Source of the DNA: Deinococcales bacterium
GTDB lineage: Bacteria > Deinococcota > Deinococci > Deinococcales > JAAFIG01
Reading direction: 5' to 3'
Length of the DNA: 64,000 nt
Assembly (NCBI GenBank): GCA_013298595.1
Contig: JAAFIG010000002.1
Span: forward strand, 204,781 to 268,780
Shown here: piece after piece, positions 44,528-52,461 of the stretch
Numbering within the stretch: the stretch's first letter is position 1
Layout of the letters: every line of letters begins with the position of its first letter
The notes under the pieces: model-generated
The model's input: only the letters and a program-made list of their open reading frames with translations
What the model was told of the DNA's origin: nothing
Database searches by the model: none
Translations under genes and position numbers: made by a program

Positions 44528-44953
44528 TTAGTTTTGCTCGAGAATGGCTTGTACGCCAATTTGAGCAATTTCGATATCCACCATTTCGGGTAAACCACTG
44601 ACTGCAACTGCTCCAACACATTGTCCCCCAAGCATGACAGGTAAGCCGCCACCCCAGCCGATATAGCGTTTATCACCAAAGTATGCCATGTCAAAACCAT
44701 CTTTGGCATCTCGAGCCGCTTGTCCAATATCACGGCTGGGTCTGCGTTCTCTGGCAGCAGTCCAGGCTTTATTCATGGCAATTTGAATTGAAGGTAATGG
44801 CGCATGATCTAAGCGTAACAAAGCAATTAATTCACCATGAGCATCAGCAACGACCAACACCGCAGCGGTCTGTTTTTGCCGCTCGAGTTCGGTTTTCATG
44901 GTGTTAAGGGCATGTTCGGCATCGGCAAGGCTGAGGGTTGTGAATTGGTTCAT
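44528..44953 (-). CDS. GlcG/HbpS family heme-binding-like protein
   Basis: This 141-residue protein matches GlcG/HbpS (DUF336): SLADAEHALNTM, VLVVADAHGELIALLRLDHA, AMNKAWTAA, YIGWGGGLPVMLGGQCVGAVAVSG. HbpS binds heme and iron in Streptomyces; others are linked to propanediol or glycolate use. I choose ATG 44953, since TATGCT ends seven bases upstream and the earlier in-frame ATG falls in that box. Confidence 0.82.
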   Translation of the reverse strand: MNQFTTLSLADAEHALNTMKTELERQKQTAAVLVVADAHGELIALLRLDHAPLPSIQIAMNKAWTAARERRPSRDIGQAARDAKDGFDMAYFGDKRYIGWGGGLPVMLGGQCVGAVAVSGLPEMVDIEIAQIGVQAILEQN

Positions 44954-44968
44954 GGGTGTAAGCATAGC

Positions 44969-45427
44969 TTAATTTTTGATGGTCAAGACAAAGCGCTGTT
45001 TTGTTTCAGTTGTTGCACCTTGGCGCTGGTAAAAACGAATCGCAGCTTCGTTCCAATCAGGTGTTTGCCATTGCAAATTCAGGCACCCTCGAGTGGTTGC
45101 AAACTCGAGCACAGTGTTGAATAAATGTTGACCAAGACCATGTGAACGTGCGTTTTCTTGTAGGTACAAACAATCCAGATGGGCAAATTCGGCAGCATCC
45201 CAAGTTGAATAATCAAGGGTGACACTCGCAAAACCAACAAGTTGATGCTGTAATTCAACCACCCAAACAAAAACTCGAGGTGGTGCTGTAAAAATGGCGA
45301 ACTCGAGCGCTTTTTCTTTGCCAATGGGGTTAAAATCTTGGCGTTCATAAGCAGCATGTTCGGCGCAAAGCAGTACAAGTTTGGTGATTTCCTCGAGTTG
45401 AATGGGTCGGATTTTAAATTCAGGCAT
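44969..45427 (-). CDS. GNAT family N-acetyltransferase
   Basis: This 152-residue protein has the GNAT fold: IRPIQLEEITKLVLLCAEHAAYE, FASVTLDYSTWDAAEFAHLDCLYLQENARSHGLG (in pieces; acetyl-CoA loop ENARSHGLGQHL) and LQWQTPDWNEAAIRFYQRQGA. The acceptor is unknown. TACAGT lies eight bases before the ATG. It is followed by the GlcG-like and DinB genes on the same strand. Confidence 0.88.
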   Translation of the reverse strand: MPEFKIRPIQLEEITKLVLLCAEHAAYERQDFNPIGKEKALEFAIFTAPPRVFVWVVELQHQLVGFASVTLDYSTWDAAEFAHLDCLYLQENARSHGLGQHLFNTVLEFATTRGCLNLQWQTPDWNEAAIRFYQRQGATTETKQRFVLTIKN

Positions 45428-45496
45428 ACCCTTTTACTGTATGCGATAAAAGACGACTCATAAAGCAATCAGGAATTTATCTGGCATACTGTAAGT

Positions 45497-46207
45497 ATGA
45501 AACGAGTTGCATTGATTTTTACCGCATTACTGGGATTAACAGTTTTTGCTAATGGCACCATCATCGAGCAATACCATCCTTATCCCAATGCTGCAAGAAT
45601 TGCTGTGAAAATGTGTGCTGGCGGAAATGCTGATGTATTGCAATGTCCGCACTTTCAAGTTAGGGTAAAACGCAATCTCGAGCAAGAAAAAATAAGTACA
45701 ACACTCGAGATTTTTGGACGTTCTCTGCTAATTCGGTCTCAGTTGATATCTGCTGCTTGGATGTCTGCTTGGCAAGCTGATCTGAATTTTGATGGTAAAG
45801 CTGATGCGATTATCAAATTTAATTGGGGCGGTAATGGCATTATCTGGGATCAGAACTACACAACATTTGCCCTCTCGAGTCCAGTAGGGTACAAATTAAC
45901 CACCATCAGCACAATCACTTTTGATCCAAGTGCACTTATCCGATTAAATGGCAAAGCAACTATTCTGCATACTTCTTTGGTTAGTGTTTTATTTCCTGCA
46001 AATAAAAAATTTGCCGAGCGTTATCACAATTACTGGGTGTTCCATCCGCTCGAGATTCGGGGTACAAAAATTCTCAAAAATCAAGCAGCGGCTTGGGTAC
46101 AATACACGTATAAACCAAGTCATCGTCATGCTCAATTAACGCCTGCTCAAAAGCAAGCAGGTTTGAAAGACGAGGAGCCAATTCAGTTCTTTGTACCAAT
46201 GAAATAA
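45497..46207 (+). CDS. Hypothetical secreted protein
   Basis: This 236-residue protein has a signal peptide (MKRVALIFTALLGLTVFANG) and a beta-rich body with a DLNFDGKADAIIKFNWGG segment, a calcium-type or VCBS-like acidic motif. I do not recognise a family. CATACT lies six bases upstream of the ATG, with no Shine-Dalgarno sequence. The downstream AAC(3)-like gene is on the same strand 59 bases later. Confidence 0.7.
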   Translation: MKRVALIFTALLGLTVFANGTIIEQYHPYPNAARIAVKMCAGGNADVLQCPHFQVRVKRNLEQEKISTTLEIFGRSLLIRSQLISAAWMSAWQADLNFDGKADAIIKFNWGGNGIIWDQNYTTFALSSPVGYKLTTISTITFDPSALIRLNGKATILHTSLVSVLFPANKKFAERYHNYWVFHPLEIRGTKILKNQAAAWVQYTYKPSHRHAQLTPAQKQAGLKDEEPIQFFVPMK

Positions 46208-46266
46208 CTCAGTAGCTACGTGTACCCTTTTACCTACCCTTGTACTCTGTGGTAATTTCTAGCACC

Positions 46267-47136
46267 GTGTTCAATCTTTTCCGACGCGCTTGGACTCCTG
46301 CGGTCACACATACTGACTTCGAGCGGGCATTGAAGCAACTTGGTGTGGAAAGAACCAAACCACTGATTGTACACTCGAGTTTATCGAGTCTGGGTAATTT
46401 AGTTGGTGGTGCAGACACTGCGATTCAGGTATTAAAAAGTTTCTCGAGCACCCTTGTGATGCCAGCTTTTAGTTATTACACCTTGGTTTGGCCCGAAGGT
46501 CAACGCAACGATGATTGGCCCGCAAGCCTGACCGAAAATGGACCACCGTTCCGCTCAGATAGCCCCGTTTCTAAGGATATTGGACGCATACCACAATCGT
46601 TGCTCGAGTTATCAGGAACGCTGCGAAGTCAGCATCCAACCTTATCCTTTGCAGCTCATGGAAGCGAAGCTACTCAGATCCTTGGTGTGCAAACCCTCGA
46701 GCACCCATATGCCCCAATTGGTGTGCTCGAGCATCTCGATGCCAGTGTGTTACTAATTGGTGTGGATCATCGTAGCAATACCACAGTGCATTATGGCGAG
46801 TACCTCTCGGGTCGTCCGATGCTCGAGCGCTGGGCAAACACACAGCAAGGGTATGTAAAAACTTTCTACCCCAATTGTAGTGCTGCGTTTAACGCAATTG
46901 AATCGAGTTTAAGTACTTTACGCACCTTAGATTTAGGCAAAGCCACCTTGCAAGTAGCCAAGGTTCGGGATGTGATTGCTGCCACCAAACGCTTACTAAC
47001 AAATCATTCTGAGGCATTGTTGTGTAGTTACCCGAATTGCCGTTGTCAAAATGTGAGAAACAAAATTCGCCGAGATGGAATGCGTCCACGCGAAGACATC
47101 CGACTCGAGGAATGGCTGGGTATTGTTCCCGCCTGA
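46267..47136 (+). CDS. Aminoglycoside N(3)-acetyltransferase family protein
   Basis: This ~289-residue protein shows the AAC(3)/YokD pattern: PLIVHSSLSSLGNLVGGADTAI, VMPAFSYYTLVWPEG, HPTLSFAAHG, HPYAPIGVLEHL, LLIGVDHRSNTTVHYGEY. Members acetylate aminoglycosides, but many chromosomal homologs have unknown substrates, so resistance should not be assumed. The start is uncertain: GTG 46267 gives a normal N-terminus; TTG 46240 would add nine residues. The stop lies one base from the end of convergent trpC. Confidence 0.83.
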   Translation: MFNLFRRAWTPAVTHTDFERALKQLGVERTKPLIVHSSLSSLGNLVGGADTAIQVLKSFSSTLVMPAFSYYTLVWPEGQRNDDWPASLTENGPPFRSDSPVSKDIGRIPQSLLELSGTLRSQHPTLSFAAHGSEATQILGVQTLEHPYAPIGVLEHLDASVLLIGVDHRSNTTVHYGEYLSGRPMLERWANTQQGYVKTFYPNCSAAFNAIESSLSTLRTLDLGKATLQVAKVRDVIAATKRLLTNHSEALLCSYPNCRCQNVRNKIRRDGMRPREDIRLEEWLGIVPA

Positions 47137-47137
47137 T

Positions 47138-47920
47138 CTACTTGCCTAGTAATGCCCGTACACTCGAGGCAATATCGGTTGCACCAACTAAACTCGAGCC
47201 GATAAGAACAGCATCAAATACACCCTCGAGCGAAATCAGCTCGGCGCGGTTTGAGTACCCAGACAGGGCAATCAGTACACCTTCAAAGTCGTACTCTCGA
47301 GCTAGCAACCCAATACGTGGCGCTGTACCAAGATTGATATCCAGTGTAATCAGGTCGCGGTTATTGACTCCAATAATTTTTGCACCAGCCTCGAGTGCAA
47401 TGTCCAGTTCAGCTTCGGTATGAACTTCGACCAGTGCATCCAAACCAACATAATGACAAGCCTCGAGATACGTTTTGGTCTGCTTACCCAAAACATTGAC
47501 CAGTAACAACGCAGCAGCAGCTCCTGCTTGAGCGCCTTGCTCGAGCATGGCAGGGTGCAAAATAAAATCTTTGCACAGGGTTGGTAAGGCAATTTGGCTC
47601 GAGACTTCGGTTAAATCCTCAAAAGACCCGAGAAAACTCTTGGGTTCAGTTAAAACCGAAATGGCACTCGCCCCACCAGCCATGTATGCTTTGGCTGCCT
47701 CGAGTGCCGATAAACCTGTGTTTAATTCCCCACGAGGCGAAGCACGTTTGACTTCAGCAATTAAACGCAGTCCACCCGCTTTTAAGGCAGTAGCAAAACG
47801 TTTTTCATGAACTCGAGGGGTTAAAGAGGTTGGGGCATTGACAAACGCTTCGGCGCGGTCACGGCAAATACTGCCAAGTGTTCCCTCAAGCTTCGAGACA
47901 TCGGGTAAGGGTAAATCCAT
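47138..47920 (-). CDS. trpC: Indole-3-glycerol phosphate synthase
   Basis: This 260-residue TIM-barrel enzyme of tryptophan synthesis has LIAEVKRASPRGEL (active-site Lys), ISVLTEPKSFLGSFEDL, LCKDFIL, DALVEVHTEAELDIALE, IGVNNRDLITLDINLGTA, and ALSGYSNRAEL with VLIGSSLVG. TAGACT lies six bases before the ATG. No other trp gene is in the window. Confidence 0.95.
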   Translation of the reverse strand: MDLPLPDVSKLEGTLGSICRDRAEAFVNAPTSLTPRVHEKRFATALKAGGLRLIAEVKRASPRGELNTGLSALEAAKAYMAGGASAISVLTEPKSFLGSFEDLTEVSSQIALPTLCKDFILHPAMLEQGAQAGAAAALLLVNVLGKQTKTYLEACHYVGLDALVEVHTEAELDIALEAGAKIIGVNNRDLITLDINLGTAPRIGLLAREYDFEGVLIALSGYSNRAELISLEGVFDAVLIGSSLVGATDIASSVRALLGK

Positions 47921-47959
47921 GTTGGAAGTCTAACGTACTTTGAGTAAAGGCGTTGATGT

Positions 47960-50191
47960 TTATGTGGTTGGCTCGAGCAAAGCAGATTCTTCTTGTGCGA
48001 TTTCCTCGAGTAGAGGTTCAAAGCCTTTGAGGATTTCATGGTCTGGTGGTTGGTTTAGATTTTTGAGAAGATTTAAATATTCTTTAATTGTAATTAGAGT
48101 ATTTTGAGAATAGCTTGTTGGGAGAGATCGATAAAATGGTTTAATTGTACTTAGACTGTCACAATAAGCAATACGGGATTTTTCAAAATCTCCCATATAA
48201 TAATATGTAATGCCCAAATTATGAAATGCTATTGAAAGCCCTGATGAGTACAAATTTGGGAATATTGTTTCTAGGTTTTGATACGTCTTGATAGCCTCGT
48301 TGCAGGATTGTAAAGCGTCTGCAAAAATACCTAATCGATTTAAGTATGAACTAGCGTTTGTCAATAGATTGGCAAGGTTTACTAAGTAAGTGTTAGGTTG
48401 TGTAGTAGAAAGCTTCTGATAAATTTGGGTAGCTTCTTTATTGACTTCTAATGCTTTGTGAAAATTAAGGTGTTTTCCATATTGATCACTCAGTGTAGTT
48501 AATGATGTTGCAAGATCAGGGAGATGTGTCTCGGGGGCTAAAGCCACTAATTCTCGACGAATTTTTACGCTTTCTAAACTCACATTTAAGGCTTTTTCGA
48601 CTTGTCCTAATTTAGTTAGTTGAACCCCCAAGTTATTAAGTGCTGCGGCAAGTTCTTGTAAATAAATTTCTGGATGTAACTCAGAAAGTTGGCGATAAAT
48701 TTTAACTGCTTTAGCGCCTACTTTAAGTGCCTCCTGAGACGCACCTAAATCTGATAAATGTAATCCAAGGTTTAGTAATGAATTTGCAAGAAAAGGTACG
48801 TAAACTGAATAATTTGAGTTCGTGAGTTCTTGAATTATAGAGTTACCTTCTAAACTAAATTTTACAGCTTGATTAAATTGACCTAATTTTTTGAACTGAA
48901 TGCCTAGATTTATCAGAGAAGATGCTAAACGGGGTAGATAGCTCGTTGGCTGCACAGTAGCAAGTTTTCTATAATACTCAACCGTTTCTGTACTAATTTC
49001 AAGTGCTTTTTGAAACTGCCCTAATCTCCCATACCGAATTCCCAGACAATTAAGTGCATCTGCCAGTTCAGAAAGATAGTTATTTGGATGTTTATTAGCA
49101 AGTTTTTGATAAATTTCAACCGCTTCTTGGGTTGATTTTAATGCCTGCTCAAGTTGACCTAAATTACTAAATTTATTCCCTAGATTGTTGAGTGACATCG
49201 CAAGGATTGACAAATAAGTATTTGGTTGTGTTTTTGTGAGTTGATGACAGATTCCCACAGCTATCTGAGTGGTTTTTAAGGCTTGCTCATGTTGACCTAA
49301 GTCACTAAATTGATTGCCTAGATTATTGAGTGACATTGCTAACTCTGGTAAGTAAGCATTTGGTTGTGTTTTTACGAGTTGTTGATAGATTTCTATTCCT
49401 TCTTGTGTAGTGTTTAATGCTTGCTGGAATTTCTTAAAATGGCTTAGTAAAATTCCATATAAATTCAGTGTTTCAGCTAAAAACTCCTGATTCTTAACGA
49501 CTCGAGCATAGTCAAGAATAGGTTCTACTAAGGCTAAGGCTTCTTCATTTTGCCCAATTCCATGTAATTTTTCCGTTAATCGTAACTCGAGCCGTTTAAT
49601 ATAATCTTCATTTGGGTTAGCACTTTTCTTTTCCTGCTCGAGTAAATCCCGAATTTCTTGCACATCTTCATCTCGAGCTTGAATATCTCGTAACCACAAT
49701 CCCGAATCGCCTAGGGGTAAGCTTGGCTCGAGTTGCCCTCGAAAATCCAGCACAGCTCGTTTCACTGCAAAAGTATCAGGAGCTTTTAAGCTAATTTCGG
49801 TTAAAGCACTTTCAGTGACAAAAATGATTAAACCATGGGGTAATGCCACAATTTCTTCACGATGAAAATTTAAGTACCCACAAAAATGCTTAAAACTTTC
49901 GTCTTGGCTACTTAAATCTACTCGCATCAGCACAAGGCTACGCTCGAGTCCTATGCCGCGTAGCGTGGGTAAAAAATTAGGGTCGGAAATACTGATATGA
50001 CCCGATGGGACAAGCACAATTTTAGGGTTTAAGGTGGGTTCAGCCTCGAGTGTACCAGCAATTAAATCCCAGTCTTTGCCACTGGCAAACATGGCAAAAG
50101 CCACGTAACCCACTTTGGCTAAGCGGTGCAATGTCAGTAAGTGCCAGAATTCCTCGGCTTGGCTGTTACTAAAATGCTCGAGTGGGTTCAT
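47960..50191 (-). CDS. Large TPR-repeat protein with N-terminal domain, partner of an ATPase
   Basis: This 743-residue protein starts at ATG 50191, overlapping the ATPase stop as ATGA. Residues 1-180 form a mixed alpha/beta domain (FWHLLTLHRLAKVGYVAFAM, PKIVLVPSGHISISDPNFL, LPHGLIIFVTESAL) that I do not recognise. From about 200 it is TPR/kinesin-light-chain-like, with repeats of about 46 residues such as LAMSLNNLGNQFSDLGQHEQ. The repeat-coding DNA (48011-49499) contains no CTCGAG at all, while the N-terminal part has many. The repeats may have expanded recently or been acquired. The function is unknown; coupling suggests a sensor/effector pair with the ATPase. Confidence 0.82.
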   Translation of the reverse strand: MNPLEHFSNSQAEEFWHLLTLHRLAKVGYVAFAMFASGKDWDLIAGTLEAEPTLNPKIVLVPSGHISISDPNFLPTLRGIGLERSLVLMRVDLSSQDESFKHFCGYLNFHREEIVALPHGLIIFVTESALTEISLKAPDTFAVKRAVLDFRGQLEPSLPLGDSGLWLRDIQARDEDVQEIRDLLEQEKKSANPNEDYIKRLELRLTEKLHGIGQNEEALALVEPILDYARVVKNQEFLAETLNLYGILLSHFKKFQQALNTTQEGIEIYQQLVKTQPNAYLPELAMSLNNLGNQFSDLGQHEQALKTTQIAVGICHQLTKTQPNTYLSILAMSLNNLGNKFSNLGQLEQALKSTQEAVEIYQKLANKHPNNYLSELADALNCLGIRYGRLGQFQKALEISTETVEYYRKLATVQPTSYLPRLASSLINLGIQFKKLGQFNQAVKFSLEGNSIIQELTNSNYSVYVPFLANSLLNLGLHLSDLGASQEALKVGAKAVKIYRQLSELHPEIYLQELAAALNNLGVQLTKLGQVEKALNVSLESVKIRRELVALAPETHLPDLATSLTTLSDQYGKHLNFHKALEVNKEATQIYQKLSTTQPNTYLVNLANLLTNASSYLNRLGIFADALQSCNEAIKTYQNLETIFPNLYSSGLSIAFHNLGITYYYMGDFEKSRIAYCDSLSTIKPFYRSLPTSYSQNTLITIKEYLNLLKNLNQPPDHEILKGFEPLLEEIAQEESALLEPTT

Positions 50192-51423
50192 AGGAGTTCT
50201 TGGACTATGGGGTGAACGTCGTACCACGGGTTTGGGTCGTCGTTGCGGTACTCGAGAACACTAAGGTTATAGAGTAAATCGCGGTCTAGGTCGCTATTCT
50301 CAATTTTTTTGTCACCCTGAATGATTCTCAAACGGTCTTTTTGTTCAGGAGTTAAGAATCTCGAGTATGTGGCTCGAAATTTTCCAATGGCGATATTGAC
50401 ATCAGCGATGTTTATTTTGGTGCGGTTTTTCAGGGTTGCTTGAATGCAGGCATCGGCTGTGAGTACGAGTAAATGCCGTACTAAACCCCCAGATTTTTCG
50501 GCTAGTAATTCGAGTGTCCCTACTTCAAATAAGCCATCTGAAACGCGTTTTGTCAGGATTTCTTTGAGGCTGTTTAAACCACTTGGGTAAGGTTGATTGA
50601 CTCGAGTATGGGTTTTGAAGTTAGGTAAGTCAAAGCTATTAAAGTACCCTTCGATTTGCATAAATTCGTTGCTGTGACGCAATGCAATTGGGAAAGTGTA
50701 GATCAGGTGTAGTGGTAAGTCTGATAATGATTTGCCATGATCCAAAAAGAGTTTGCTGCTCTTGTCGTGGTCTAGTTTGTCGAGGTCTTCGACCATGATG
50801 ACAATTTTTTTACTGGTTTCACGTTCAATAAATCTAGCAAGGTCATCTATGGCATTGACCAGTTGTCGCAGCACGCCACTGAGTTTTTTGCGAACCACGG
50901 TGCGGCTGGTACTTTCTTTGCCTAATCGTGCAAAAGCGGTCAGTAAATTCAGGATGCTGGGCTTAATTTCTACACCCATTTCAAATTTTTCTTTGTTTTC
51001 GTTTTCTTTGTAAATTTCATCAAAGAAATCTCGGATTGGTTTTAGCAGCGTTTCGGGTAATTTATTTTGTATTTCTGGTGCAGCACTTTCGATTAAACCC
51101 ATACCTATGGCAAAGATAATGTCAGTGTATTGCAAGTCTCGAGTATCAAGTTTTTCTGTAACCGAGAATAGCACCACAAAAAAGTCCTGCTCGAGTTCGC
51201 TCTTTAAGCGAGTGAGTTCTGTACCTTTGCCTGAGCCGCGATGACCTGTAAATAAAAATTTGGCATGAGTATGAGGACTCAAGCGTAAGAAACGCAGTTG
51301 TTGTCCCATCTCGAGCCGTTGACTGTGGTTGCGTTCGACAAAGAAGGCGCTTTCTCCAATGCTGAGTGGGTGCAAGGAGTCGAGGTTAAGAAACGCAGCC
51401 TCGAGATTATGAGCTTGGTTCAT
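50188..51423 (-). CDS. P-loop ATPase (STAND/KAP-like) of a two-gene module
   Basis: This 411-residue protein has Walker A GHRGSGKGT at 60-68, Walker B in KIVIMVEDLDKLD, a LIYTFPIALR sensor-like strand and a helical C-terminal part ending GGLVRHLLVLTADACIQA and a 'P-W-Y-D-V-H-P-I-V-Q' tail. The tail fits the winged-helix end of archaeal-type or KAP-like ATPases. It lacks a membrane segment. The start has TAACCT six bases upstream and TTGGCA at the -35. With the coupled TPR protein it forms a candidate signalling or defence module; no effector domain is recognisable. Confidence 0.75.
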   Translation of the reverse strand: MNQAHNLEAAFLNLDSLHPLSIGESAFFVERNHSQRLEMGQQLRFLRLSPHTHAKFLFTGHRGSGKGTELTRLKSELEQDFFVVLFSVTEKLDTRDLQYTDIIFAIGMGLIESAAPEIQNKLPETLLKPIRDFFDEIYKENENKEKFEMGVEIKPSILNLLTAFARLGKESTSRTVVRKKLSGVLRQLVNAIDDLARFIERETSKKIVIMVEDLDKLDHDKSSKLFLDHGKSLSDLPLHLIYTFPIALRHSNEFMQIEGYFNSFDLPNFKTHTRVNQPYPSGLNSLKEILTKRVSDGLFEVGTLELLAEKSGGLVRHLLVLTADACIQATLKNRTKINIADVNIAIGKFRATYSRFLTPEQKDRLRIIQGDKKIENSDLDRDLLYNLSVLEYRNDDPNPWYDVHPIVQELL

Positions 51424-51429
51424 GCTCTT

Positions 51430-51459
51430 AGGTTACACCTTGGTTTTATGGGTTGCCAA
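51430..51459 (-). promoter_or_regulatory. Leaderless promoter of the ATPase/TPR module
   Basis: On the minus strand TTGGCA (51459-51454), an 18-nt spacer and TAACCT (51435-51430), then AAGAGC and the ATG at 51423. The promoter sits in the short gap after hrcA. Confidence 0.6.
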
Positions 51460-51461
51460 AT

Positions 51462-52397
51462 TCATGCCAGTGTATTGGCTACGGCTTGTGCCACGCTGAT
51501 GGCTTGGGCGTAACGCATTCGGGTTGGTCCGAGAATACTGACCGATGCCCTGCCTAAGTTACTTTTAAATGCCACTGTGATACTCGAGATACCGTCTGGG
51601 TCGTCTACAGATAACATAATGCCAGGTGAAAGGTTCGCTGGGTTGTTGGGTCGCTCGAGTAAATCAAGGACTCCACGTAGAAATACAGCATCGTTGCTTT
51701 CTGGTTCGGTTAAAACTGGGCTGGCTCCGCTCGAGTAACTGATGCTGGGTGCAGCGATTTCTCCCCAACGGTGGCGTAAACTTTGGGCGAGACTGGCAAC
51801 AGCAGGGCTGGCTTGTTGCTCGAGTTGTTGTAACCGAGCTGGGATTTCATGGGTTTGTAATGTTGTTTCACGCAGTGCATTCTCGAGGCGTTCTAAGGCT
51901 TCACGTTCGGGGCGAAAGCCAACATCAAGGATTAATTCGCGTGCCATGCCACCTTCGAGTAACACCACTGCTAATACTCTGCCGCCCTCGAGAACGGATA
52001 ATAAAATCGTTTCGATTCTGGCTTCTTTGGGTGCAAATGTCATTACGGCAGCATAGCCAGATAAACCCGCTGCTAGTGTCATTGCCATACGGAATCGGTG
52101 TTCGCCAGTCACCCGAGACATGGTGCTTTCAAGGCGTTCTAAGCTGATATCTGAAAGTGGCTTTGGTGGAATAAATTTGCTGGCATAGGCTCGCCAACCT
52201 TCTCGGGTGGGTATGCGCCCTGCGCTGGTGTGGGGTTGACGTAGAAAACCCATTTCCTCGAGCACAGCAAGGTCGTTGCGGATGGTGGCGCTGGAAACAC
52301 CGAGTGGGTCGGCAAGGTCAAAGCTTGGTACTGGTCGTTTTTGTTCGATAAACCTCTCGACCACCATTTCTAGCAATTGTTCACGCCGCGTTACCAT
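51462..52397 (-). CDS. hrcA: Heat-inducible transcription repressor HrcA
   Basis: This 311-residue repressor of heat-shock operons has the N-terminal winged helix (VTRREQLLEMVVERFIEQKRPVPS), GVSSATIRNDLAVLEEMGFLRQPHTSAGRIPT (in pieces), and the C-terminal dimerisation core with LSVDDPDGISSI and SILGPTRMRYAQAI. It would bind CIRCE elements; none is visible in this window, and no dnaK/groE gene is nearby. It is slightly shorter than the usual ~340 residues. Confidence 0.95.
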   Translation of the reverse strand: MVTRREQLLEMVVERFIEQKRPVPSFDLADPLGVSSATIRNDLAVLEEMGFLRQPHTSAGRIPTREGWRAYASKFIPPKPLSDISLERLESTMSRVTGEHRFRMAMTLAAGLSGYAAVMTFAPKEARIETILLSVLEGGRVLAVVLLEGGMARELILDVGFRPEREALERLENALRETTLQTHEIPARLQQLEQQASPAVASLAQSLRHRWGEIAAPSISYSSGASPVLTEPESNDAVFLRGVLDLLERPNNPANLSPGIMLSVDDPDGISSITVAFKSNLGRASVSILGPTRMRYAQAISVAQAVANTLA

Positions 52398-52461
52398 GCT
52401 CGAGTTTAAGCGTTGTGCGGCGTTTCGACAAGTGTGCTTGTGGCTTTGATAGTATGGGTTT

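Noticed and set aside
46267-47136. Acquired antibiotic-resistance cassette
   Set aside because: The AAC(3)-like gene has no integron or transposon context, contains CTCGAG at genome density and has many chromosomal relatives of unknown substrate.
48011-49499. CRISPR array or DNA satellite
   Set aside because: The periodicity of about 138 bp is that of TPR protein repeats (about 46 residues) in one open frame, with diverged sequence and no spacers.
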